From: a virus
DNA: 33,724 nt
Virus record (IMG/VR): IMGVR_UViG_3300025151_000152
Coordinates: 1 to 33,724 of that record
Reading direction: 5' to 3' (one strand)
Every line of letters begins with the position of its first letter. Within the stretch, counting starts at the first letter, position 1. The notes beneath the pieces are model-generated. The model was not told the origin of the DNA. It saw only the letters and a list, made by a program, of their open reading frames with translations, and searched no databases. Made by a program: the position numbers and the translations under genes. Below, piece after piece: positions 22,677-28,292 of the stretch.

Positions 22677-22844
22677 TTAGTAGCCCAGCCAGACGAGGAT
22701 CTCGTCCGACTGGTAGTTGGTGCGGTTTGGGTGCTCGCTGCGGAATTCGTCGATGTCAGCGTCACTCATCGAGTGCCTGCGCATCTCACGAACCATTTCG
22801 GCATCGCTCACCTCGTGGCCGTCCATCGCCTCGTCGTAGGTCAT
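22677..22844 (-). CDS. Small acidic hypothetical protein (55 aa)
   Basis: Starts MTYDEAMDGHEVSDAEM and ends WLGY; helical and acidic. The ATG overlaps the preceding gene's stop (ATGA), so it is coupled, and the 10-bp gap to the box at 22667 places the next unit right after it. No motif recognised. Confidence 0.6.
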   Translation of the reverse strand: MTYDEAMDGHEVSDAEMVREMRRHSMSDADIDEFRSEHPNRTNYQSDEILVWLGY

Positions 22845-23029
22845 GCCGCCACCTCATCCGCTAATGCTTTGCTTGCCTTCTGAGCGGCATCGATTGCTGC
22901 CCAAACATCGCTTTCACCGTGGGCAATAGCCGCCGCGTCCAGCGCTACCGCAACTTCGCCTATCAGCTCATGTAGCTCCTGTGCCAGCGGCGCTACGCTC
23001 TCCCGCAGATAAAGTTCCAGAGTGTTCAT
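22841..23029 (-). CDS. Small helical protein (62 aa)
   Basis: Ala/Glu/Leu-rich, predicted as two helices (LYLRESVAPLAQELHELIGE and AAIDAAQKASKALADEV). Coupled to the flanking genes by 4-bp overlaps. Function unknown. Confidence 0.65.
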   Translation of the reverse strand: MNTLELYLRESVAPLAQELHELIGEVAVALDAAAIAHGESDVWAAIDAAQKASKALADEVAA

Positions 23030-23307
23030 GCCGCAGCCCTCCTGTCGCAGCTGGCACGCATGCGGTCGCAGCGCACCCGGTAGTCGGTGATGGCGGACTG
23101 CTCGTCCCTGATGAAGTAGTGGCCAAAGCAGAACTCATCGTTGGGCATGTAGAACTCATGCGTGCCCCACTCGATGCCGAACTCTCCGCGGTCGCGAGAC
23201 CAGAGCACGACGGCTTCGGTTTTGTCCCGGCTGAGCTCGATGTTCTCGAACTGCCAGCCCTTACGGGCCAGCAGCGATTTGATGTGGTCGATTGCCTGAG
23301 TGCTCAT
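23026..23307 (-). CDS. Hypothetical protein (93 aa)
   Basis: The start is at the ATG at 23307; upstream sequence in the same frame is Pro/Arg-rich filler. An alpha/beta pattern (HIKSLLARKGWQFENIELSR, then TEAVVLWSRDRGEFG) suggests a small globular domain. Arg/Cys-rich C-terminus (RCDRMRASCDRRAAA). ATGA coupling on both sides. Confidence 0.68.
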   Translation of the reverse strand: MSTQAIDHIKSLLARKGWQFENIELSRDKTEAVVLWSRDRGEFGIEWGTHEFYMPNDEFCFGHYFIRDEQSAITDYRVRCDRMRASCDRRAAA

Positions 23308-23633
23308 GCCGCCACCTCCTGCTCGATGCAGCCGCGGACGACACACTGCGAGTGCTCCCATTGGACGGGGTAGGCGTGGGTGAACAGATACCCGGTATCG
23401 AGGTGCTGGCACACCATCCGCTCGGGGTCATGGTCAAGGCACCCCCACTTCTGGATCAGCTGGTAGGCAGCGAAGTAGTGGTTGGCGACGGTGTCGAGCT
23501 CGTACTTGTAGGGCACTGTCAGCTGCCGCTGCATGTCACTGTCGGCGCGACCGTCAATCTTTGCGACGATGCGGGCGCCGTTGGTGTCAGTGGGGCCCTC
23601 GAAGCGGGTGCGAATTTTAAAGAATGAGTTCAT
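23304..23633 (-). CDS. Hypothetical protein (109 aa)
   Basis: ATG 7 nt after the box ACAACTTGGAGA. Contains FFKIRTRFEGPTDTNGARIV and a C-terminal part with His/Cys (MVCQHLDTGYLF, CVVRGC), which could bind metal. Predicted soluble. No family recognised. It is the first gene of a unit preceded by two hairpins. Confidence 0.7.
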   Translation of the reverse strand: MNSFFKIRTRFEGPTDTNGARIVAKIDGRADSDMQRQLTVPYKYELDTVANHYFAAYQLIQKWGCLDHDPERMVCQHLDTGYLFTHAYPVQWEHSQCVVRGCIEQEVAA

Positions 23634-23640
23634 GTCAAAG

Positions 23641-23652
23641 TCTCCAAGTTGT
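23641..23652 (-). promoter_or_regulatory. Extended Shine-Dalgarno box, copy 3
   Basis: ACAACTTGGAGA on the minus strand, 7 nt before the ATG at 23633, identical to the other copies. Confidence 0.75.
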
Positions 23653-23653
23653 T

Positions 23654-23686
23654 ACGGGTGGTTTCCCGTGACGCCCCGGGGGGCGT
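23654..23686 (-). terminator. Tandem hairpins between small-gene units
   Basis: A perfect ACGCCCC/GGGGCGT stem (23671-23686) and a 5-bp ACGGG/CCCGT stem (23654-23669) lie between the gene ending at 23726 and the box at 23641. No U-run follows either, so processing or partial termination is more likely than strong termination. Confidence 0.5.
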
Positions 23687-23725
23687 TTCGGCCAGTAACC
23701 AGCTGGCAGCTCTTCGGACGGGGGA

Positions 23726-24100
23726 TCACTTCGCGGCTCGGCGCCGGCTCTCGGTGGCGATTGCCATCAGCTGATCGTGGGCGCGATCCCAGAGCTCGCG
23801 CTCGGCGTCGGTGGCTTCCATCAGCCGATGGGTGAAGCCCTCGTTCCAGCAGGACAGGTTGCCCCAGCGCGCAGCGTGAGCAGCGAACTTGAACGCCTTG
23901 TAAACGAAGTACTCGGGCCCACCCTTGGGGTCGGTCTTGCGCAGGCTCCAGAGGGGCCCTTTCGGGCCCGCGTTGCGCTTGCGGCAGCACTTGGCCAGTG
24001 CTTCCACGATGTCGGCGTCGACGTTGAATTTGTGCAGCTGCATGCTGGCGTTGATCCAGTCGGCAGCGGTGGCGAATCTTTGGTTTCCAAATGTGCTCAT
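23726..24100 (-). CDS. Hypothetical protein (124 aa)
   Basis: ATG 7 nt after box copy 2. Helical, with Cys/Arg-rich (CCRKRNAGPKGPLWSLRK) and aromatic (YFVYKAFKFAAHAARWG) segments and an acidic helix later (EATDAERELWDRAHDQ). No family recognised. The 3' side carries the tandem hairpins. Confidence 0.7.
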   Translation of the reverse strand: MSTFGNQRFATAADWINASMQLHKFNVDADIVEALAKCCRKRNAGPKGPLWSLRKTDPKGGPEYFVYKAFKFAAHAARWGNLSCWNEGFTHRLMEATDAERELWDRAHDQLMAIATESRRRAAK

Positions 24101-24107
24101 GATGTTG

Positions 24108-24119
24108 TCTCCAAGTTGT
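24108..24119 (-). promoter_or_regulatory. Extended Shine-Dalgarno box, copy 2
   Basis: ACAACTTGGAGA on the minus strand, 7 nt before the ATG at 24100. Confidence 0.75.
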
Positions 24120-24121
24120 CA

Positions 24122-24160
24122 AAAATTTGGGCGGAAAAAGCGTGAATCCCGCCCATCCGA
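24122..24160. repeat. Dispersed repeat with hairpin, copy A
   Basis: AAAATTT-GGGCGGAAAA-AGCGTGAATCCC-GCCCATCCGA. Near-identical to 25263-25305 in the same orientation. A TGGGCGG/CCGCCCA stem forms, followed on the minus strand by AAATTTTT, so it may terminate the DUF2786 gene's transcript. Confidence 0.65.
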
Positions 24161-24832
24161 TTAGCTCGCAAGCCTCTGTTGAGAAGATGATCCAACCTGT
24201 CGGTTGAGAGAGACGTTAGACCCGGCGCTCTTGCCGGCCGCGTAAGAGCGACCGTCCCTGATGGTGTATGAGCTGGCGCGCCCGTAGCTGAGGTTGAATT
24301 TTTTGCTGATCAGGTCGCGCTTGACTACGACCAGATCCTTCCCGGTTGACACGGCCTTGAAGGCCTCTTCGCGCTCAGCCTTGATTGCCCGGGCGTTCTT
24401 CAGAATCCCGTGGACGCAGCCCATCTTGAATGCGTTGCGCATGGAGCGGTCGCCATCGAACTGCTTTGCCAGTCGCTCGACCACTGAAACCAGATAGTCG
24501 AAATACATCATCGCTACCTCGTTGTCGTGACTGGTGCCACAGAAGAGAATGGTGTTGCCGCGTTTCCATGGCAGAGTCTCTGTCATGTAGGCAGCTGCCC
24601 ATGCCAGACTCCATACCCAGCGTGAGTTTCTGCTCTCTTCGGTCTCCGCTCGAAACATGTCATCTTCGGACTGTGCTTTGGCTGATTCGAGCTCAGCCAT
24701 TTTGACGTCGTGCTTGCGCATCATGGACTCAGCCTGTCGGAGTGCAGTTGCTGCCTCCTGCTCGTTGCTCGCTGAGTGCTTCGCCATGTTCAGAAGCTTT
24801 GAGACTTTCTCGATAATTCTGTGTCGGTGCAT
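24161..24832 (-). CDS. DUF2786-like protein (223 aa)
   Basis: The opening IEKVSKLLNMAKHSASNEQE and AATALRQAESMMRKHDVKMAE match the N-terminal domain of the DUF2786 family of bacterial and phage proteins. The middle contains WVWSLAWAAAYMTETLPWKR and CGTSHDNEVAMMYFDYLVS, and the C-terminus is basic and Ser-rich. Biochemical role is not known to me. First and largest gene of the minus-strand cluster, directly after the promoter and box copy 1. Confidence 0.85.
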   Translation of the reverse strand: MHRHRIIEKVSKLLNMAKHSASNEQEAATALRQAESMMRKHDVKMAELESAKAQSEDDMFRAETEESRNSRWVWSLAWAAAYMTETLPWKRGNTILFCGTSHDNEVAMMYFDYLVSVVERLAKQFDGDRSMRNAFKMGCVHGILKNARAIKAEREEAFKAVSTGKDLVVVKRDLISKKFNLSYGRASSYTIRDGRSYAAGKSAGSNVSLNRQVGSSSQQRLAS

Positions 24833-24839
24833 GTTGTGA

Positions 24840-24851
24840 TCTCCAAGTTGT
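24840..24851 (-). promoter_or_regulatory. Extended Shine-Dalgarno box, copy 1
   Basis: ACAACTTGGAGA on the minus strand, 7 nt before the ATG at 24832, first of four identical boxes. Confidence 0.75.
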
Positions 24852-24862
24852 AGATTTGAGTT

Positions 24863-24887
24863 ATGGGGTGTGGGTCAGTGACCCCAT
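24863..24887 (-). promoter_or_regulatory. Nested inverted repeats in the early leader
   Basis: ATGGGGT (24863-24869) pairs with ACCCCAT (24881-24887), and inside this GGGTCA-G-TGACCC (24872-24884) is a second perfect palindrome. The two pairings are mutually exclusive in RNA. It lies between the promoter and the first gene, as an operator or switch-like leader would. Confidence 0.55.
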
Positions 24888-24894
24888 GGTGCGC

Positions 24895-24925
24895 ATTATA
24901 ACTCACAGGTAAAATCGCATTTCAA
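24895..24925 (-). promoter_or_regulatory. Promoter of the small-gene cluster
   Basis: On the minus strand TTGAAA (24920-24925) and a perfect TATAAT (24895-24900) are separated by 19 bp, slightly long. It is the only strong promoter-like sequence upstream of the whole 24832-20870 cluster. Confidence 0.65.
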
Positions 24926-24987
24926 GGGGTTTTCTCAATTAAATTTGAAAAGATCTCAGGTAGCTAGTGTTTATGCGGGATTCAGCA

Positions 24988-25263
24988 ATGGAAATTGACC
25001 TACAGGATCGGCTGCTGCGGATCGAAACGAAGCTTGATTCGCTCACCGAGAAGCTATCTGAGCTCGGGAGAATCGATGAGAGAACCGACTCAGCGCATGC
25101 CCGCCTGACCCGTCATGAGACCCGGCTGGATTGGATCGAGAGAGAGCATCGAGAGCTCGTTGAGCAGGTGCAGCAGCAGGCCGGATCGAGTCAGGTTTGG
25201 GAGCGTGCAGCGTGGCTCATCTTTGCGGCAGCGCTCGGGATACTCGGGCACCTGATGCAGTGA
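24988..25263 (+). CDS. Coiled-coil protein with C-terminal TM segment (91 aa)
   Basis: Preferred start ATG at 24988 with GGGA 7 nt upstream; an ATG at 24973 and a GTG at 24967 are alternatives. Begins MEIDLQDRLLRIETKLDSL, a heptad coiled coil, then WLIFAAALGILGHLM, a single TM helix at the very end. This shape (coiled coil plus tail anchor) occurs in small phage membrane proteins beside lysis or packaging genes (XhlA-like). Possible holin-associated role. Its stop lies in dispersed repeat copy B. Confidence 0.68.
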   Translation: MEIDLQDRLLRIETKLDSLTEKLSELGRIDERTDSAHARLTRHETRLDWIEREHRELVEQVQQQAGSSQVWERAAWLIFAAALGILGHLMQ

Positions 25264-25305
25264 AAATTTTTGTGGGCGGAAAAGAGGTGAATCCCACCTA
25301 TCCGG
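25263..25305. repeat. Dispersed repeat with hairpin, copy B
   Basis: AAAATTTTTGTGGGCGGAAA followed by AGAGGTGAATCCCACCTATC. It differs from copy A at only a few positions. The paired positions change together (GTGGG/CCCAC here, GGGCGG/CCGCCC in copy A), consistent with hairpin conservation. Confidence 0.65.
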
Positions 25306-25335
25306 GCCCCGCCAACCCAGTAAGGAATACCCATA

Positions 25336-25797
25336 GTGAGTAAGACAGATCCCAATACAGGAAACCCGAAGAATCTCAACTGGAGACAGTCCAAGTTCGT
25401 GGCTGAATTTGTTGAGCATGGGAATGCCACTCAAGCAGCCCAAGCAGCGGGATATTCGCACCCGAAGCAGCAGGGCTCGCGACTGTTGACTCATGTTGAC
25501 GTGAAGGCGGGAATTGAGGCTCACAAGCGCCAGTTAATGGCTCGAGCGGTGGATAAACACGATTGGTTGATGGAGCGTCTCGAGAGGGAAGCGCTCGACC
25601 CTGAGAACACCGACGCCTCCCGGGTTCGCTCGCTTGAGCTGATTGGCAAGGTGATTGGCGCCTTCGCCCCTGAGAAGCAGCAGATCGAGACGGTCAGCAG
25701 CGGGTTCTTCGCAGACCTGAGCCCGGAAGAATCGGATGCACTTGAGGAATCGATGGGCGAGTTCCCATTCACAGATGGCAATACCACCATTAACTGA
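25336..25797 (+). CDS. terS: Small terminase subunit (153 aa)
   Basis: The opening LNWRQSKFVAEFVEHGNATQ, then AAQAAGYSHPKQQGSRLLTH and DVKAGIEAHKRQ, is the standard Terminase_2 N-terminal HTH/oligomerisation pattern of phage TerS. It recognises the packaging site and hands the genome to TerL. GTG start preceded by AAGGAAT. The acidic end has no further motif. TerL is 2.5 kb downstream, with unrelated genes and a GC-rich palindromic stretch between. Confidence 0.9.
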   Translation: MSKTDPNTGNPKNLNWRQSKFVAEFVEHGNATQAAQAAGYSHPKQQGSRLLTHVDVKAGIEAHKRQLMARAVDKHDWLMERLEREALDPENTDASRVRSLELIGKVIGAFAPEKQQIETVSSGFFADLSPEESDALEESMGEFPFTDGNTTIN

Positions 25798-26150
25798 CGT
25801 AAACATACATTTAAGGAAGTTAGTTTGCGGCTAAATTTGGGCCGCTTGGCTGGCGGGATTGGCTCGGGCGTTTTCGAGCGGATGGGCCCCGCGGCACCCG
25901 GGCATGATGCGCATGATCGCCGGCAGGCGCCCGGGCCCACCCGGGGGGGGGTGCCAGATGGAAGATCCAGGGGCATCGACGACCATGGTTCCATAGGGCC
26001 TATGCCTATCAGTAGAACGAGGTTTGATGGCCGGGACACAATTAGCCAAAAAAATTCCTAATTACCACCATTAGACCCCCGGGGGGTGCATTTGATAGGG
26101 GGGGGTGGTCTTTCTGAGAGTACCCATGCAAAAAATGTGGAGATATTGAA
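25798..26150 (+). other. Non-coding GC-rich palindromic region (possible packaging site)
   Basis: No convincing gene. Contents: GCGGC/GCCGC stem near 25829-25848; GGCACCC (25893-25899) paired with GGGTGCC (25949-25955) around CCCGGG elements and a run of 9 G; CATAGG-G-CCTATG (25992-26004); and CCCCCGGGGG (26076-26085) enclosed by ACCACC (26064-26069) and GGTGGT (26104-26109) with a run of 8 G. Position directly after terS suggests a cos or pac site, by inference. Confidence 0.5.
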
Positions 26151-26405
26151 ATGACAAAGCCTGCTAAGGGCAAAGCCAAGGCTAAGAAGGTAGGAAATCG
26201 CAAGGTTTCGTATGGCCAAGCTGGTAAAGCTAAGGACGGTGGCCCTCGTGTTCGCCCGGGAACTAGCAAAGGCGACTCATATTGCGCGAGAAGCTTGGGT
26301 ATCAAGAAGAGATTGTCCAAGAAGAAGCAGAATGACCCCAATACCCCCAACAATTTGAGCCGGAAACGCTGGAAATGTAAGGGTGCAAAGTCCACGAAGA
26401 AGTAA
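26151..26405 (+). CDS. DUF6321-like basic protein (84 aa)
   Basis: The pattern KVSYGQAGKAKDGGPRVRPG, then TSKGDSYCARSLGI and SKKKQNDPNTPNNLSRKRWK, fits the DUF6321 family of small phage proteins as I recall it. The N-terminus is a Lys/Ala run. The high positive charge suggests DNA or RNA binding. GGAGATATTGAA precedes the ATG. Function not known to me. Confidence 0.8.
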   Translation: MTKPAKGKAKAKKVGNRKVSYGQAGKAKDGGPRVRPGTSKGDSYCARSLGIKKRLSKKKQNDPNTPNNLSRKRWKCKGAKSTKK

Positions 26406-26420
26406 ATCCATGTGGATTTA
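26403..26420 (+). terminator. Perfect 8-bp hairpin at the end of the DUF6321-like gene
   Basis: TAAATCCA-TG-TGGATTTA, starting at the stop codon. No poly-U tail follows (TGTCTAATTAG), so it may protect the mRNA end or terminate weakly. Confidence 0.5.
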
Positions 26421-26440
26421 TGTCTAATTAGTGGTTACAT

Positions 26441-26463
26441 TTGACTTAACGCGGTTAACTGAG
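26441..26463 (+). promoter_or_regulatory. Third operator-like site, with a -35-like hexamer
   Basis: GTTAACTGAG at 26454-26463 is a 10-bp exact match to the right half of the palindrome at 16337-16350. TTGACT at 26441-26446 is a good -35, but no matching -10 is visible. It is 115 bp before the lipoprotein gene. Confidence 0.45.
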
Positions 26464-26578
26464 CCTCTGGGAGGCCCTAGAAGCGACGAAGTTGCCTTTC
26501 CCCTTGGGCATTATCCTTCCCGTTATCGTCGTTTCTGGGCCTTCTGGGGACTCTCTCGAGGACACAGGGGAATTATCT

Positions 26579-27457
26579 ATGAAGAAGCTTGCGATTGCGG
26601 CGAGTTTGGTGGTTTTGGGTGGCTGTTCTAGTGCGACGACTCAGTATTATGAAGCGGTTCAGGCAGCTGCTCAGGCGAATGCTGCGGCATCTCAGGCGAA
26701 ATATGAGGCCTTATCTAAGATAGCTTCGAGTGGTGACGGCCAAGCTGCCAGTGCTGCGGTGATGGCGTTGGCTTTGACGCAGACGCCTACGGTAACGCCA
26801 CAGCCACAGCAATCTCAGGCGATTCAGTGGGCTTCTATTCTGGCTACCCCGGTTACCAGCTTGGGCATGATGTGGATGCAGGCCGATTCTGCAAAGACCA
26901 TGGCTCAGTACGGGGCTGAGGTAGATCTCGCTCGAATTTCTGCGAACTCAACTAGCCAGCAGGCGCTATATGGTTCGTTTGTAGATATGGGCGAGGCGAC
27001 CGCCTCTGTGGCTAACGGTATTGATTACACGCCCTTTGTAAATGGGATGGTGGATTTGGGTAATGCTGGCATTGATGGGGCGGTAACGCTGGGCACTGCT
27101 GGATTTGATTCCAATGTGGCGATCTCCGGCGCTGCGATCACTGGGCTTGTGGATCTGGGCAATGCTGGCCTTGATTCCACGGTGACCATGGGGACGGCTG
27201 GTCTTGATTCTGCGACCACTCTGGGCACGGCGGGGCTTACCAGCGCAGTGACTCTGGGCACCGAGGGCATGACGGGGATTACCAATGTCAGCCTAGCGGG
27301 CTACGAAAACATGCTGAACATGGATGCCGCCAACAATAATTTATTTAGCAGTGTTTGGACTGACTACCAGACTGCTGTTCAGAACATTCTCGATTCACAG
27401 GTTAATTGCTCAGCGACTACGGCGGCTGACGGCGCGGTGACGATAACCTGCCAATGA
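26579..27457 (+). CDS. Lipoprotein with Leu/Gly/Asp-rich degenerate repeats (292 aa)
   Basis: Signal peptide MKKLAIAASLVVLGGC with lipobox LGGC, Cys16 as the lipidated residue, so it should be exported and anchored in a membrane (probably outer membrane in a Gram-negative host). Residues ~157-234 contain degenerate 11-14-residue units of the form VDLGNAGLDSTVTMGTAGLD. The Ala/Gln-rich region after the lipobox is helical. ATG chosen with AGGGG upstream; upstream in-frame codons would bury the signal. The location between packaging genes is unusual. Possible roles are lysogenic conversion or superinfection exclusion; unproven. Confidence 0.82.
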   Translation: MKKLAIAASLVVLGGCSSATTQYYEAVQAAAQANAAASQAKYEALSKIASSGDGQAASAAVMALALTQTPTVTPQPQQSQAIQWASILATPVTSLGMMWMQADSAKTMAQYGAEVDLARISANSTSQQALYGSFVDMGEATASVANGIDYTPFVNGMVDLGNAGIDGAVTLGTAGFDSNVAISGAAITGLVDLGNAGLDSTVTMGTAGLDSATTLGTAGLTSAVTLGTEGMTGITNVSLAGYENMLNMDAANNNLFSSVWTDYQTAVQNILDSQVNCSATTAADGAVTITCQ

Positions 27458-27867
27458 TTACGATCAAGCGTTTTGCGCACCACCCGACAGGGACGTTGGG
27501 GGTTATGCAGATTCCCAGTAACCAGTTACATACTTTCTACACGATTGAGCGACCCTGGCTGAACAACAAGCCGTTCGAGTCTTGCATTCCGTTGGGCGAA
27601 TACTCGATCAAGTGGAAGGAATCCCCCAAGTTTGGCATGTGCTATGAGGTGGAAAACGTCGAAGAGCGTACCCACATTCTGCTGCATGTTGCTAATTTCC
27701 CGACCGATGTTGTGGGCTGCATCGGATTGGGCATGGATTTAATGGGAGATCGCATAGCTGTCGCGAGCTCCAAGTTAGCAATGGAGAAGTTTCATGACCT
27801 TACTGGGGGTAGGCCATGGCAGCTCAAAATCGCAAATGCGCCATATGCGGCGTTACCAAGCCCATAG
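27454..27867 (+). CDS. DUF5675-like protein, possible lysis-related enzyme (137 aa)
   Basis: TGTLGVMQI, then FYTIERPWLNN, SCIPLGEY and HVANFPTDVVGCIGLG match the DUF5675 pattern (TLG, TxE, CIPxGxY, NxxxDxxGCI). This family is predicted to adopt an L,D-transpeptidase-like fold with a catalytic Cys in GCI, consistent with cell-wall action. ATGA overlap with the lipoprotein gene suggests they are expressed together. No other endolysin is seen in this window, so this is the best lysis candidate. Confidence 0.78.
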   Translation: MITIKRFAHHPTGTLGVMQIPSNQLHTFYTIERPWLNNKPFESCIPLGEYSIKWKESPKFGMCYEVENVEERTHILLHVANFPTDVVGCIGLGMDLMGDRIAVASSKLAMEKFHDLTGGRPWQLKIANAPYAALPSP

Positions 27868-28292
27868 CGGAGTTCCCGCCACACCAAAAAAAAGGCTACT
27901 TCAAAAGGACGTGCAGGCCCTGCACTAAGGCAAAGAATGCCGCTTACAAGCACAAGTGCCCTGAAAACTATCTGTACACACGGCTCGGCAGGCAAAACCC
28001 GGGTCAACCCCGGATAGATGTGCAGATCACGAAAGAGGATCTGAGGGAGCTGTGGGATCACCAGCAGGGCAAGTGCGCCGTCACGGGATTACACATGACC
28101 TATTTCCCGCGGGCCCAAAGGAAATCGACGGGGCTGAATGCTTCGGTAGACCGCATCGACTCGGACGACATTTACAGGAAAGGCAACGTCCGGTTGGTGT
28201 GCAGCAAGGTGAATGTGATGAAAGGCGCCGGAGAAGACGCCGACATGCTGTGGTGGTGCAAGCACGTTATCGAGGGCTTAGAGGGTGAATGA
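27816..28292 (+). CDS. HNH endonuclease beside TerL (158 aa)
   Basis: Two zinc-knuckle cysteine pairs at the N-terminus (Cys8/Cys11 and Cys33/Cys36) precede a nuclease core: CAVTG (Cys87), ASVDRIDSD (Asp112-Asp115), KGNVRLVC (Asn124, Cys129) and Asn133. The N-terminal 52 bp overlap the DUF5675-like gene, and its stop overlaps the terL start. HNH enzymes beside terminase genes are known to assist cos cleavage and packaging in HK97-like phages, which is the most likely role. A homing endonuclease is the alternative. Confidence 0.88.
   Translation: MAAQNRKCAICGVTKPIAEFPPHQKKGYFKRTCRPCTKAKNAAYKHKCPENYLYTRLGRQNPGQPRIDVQITKEDLRELWDHQQGKCAVTGLHMTYFPRAQRKSTGLNASVDRIDSDDIYRKGNVRLVCSKVNVMKGAGEDADMLWWCKHVIEGLEGE

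Noticed and set aside
25825-26061. Short frames in the GC-rich stretch after terS, on both strands
   Set aside because: No ribosome site, low-complexity Gly/Pro/Arg composition, and the bases are taken up by inverted repeats.
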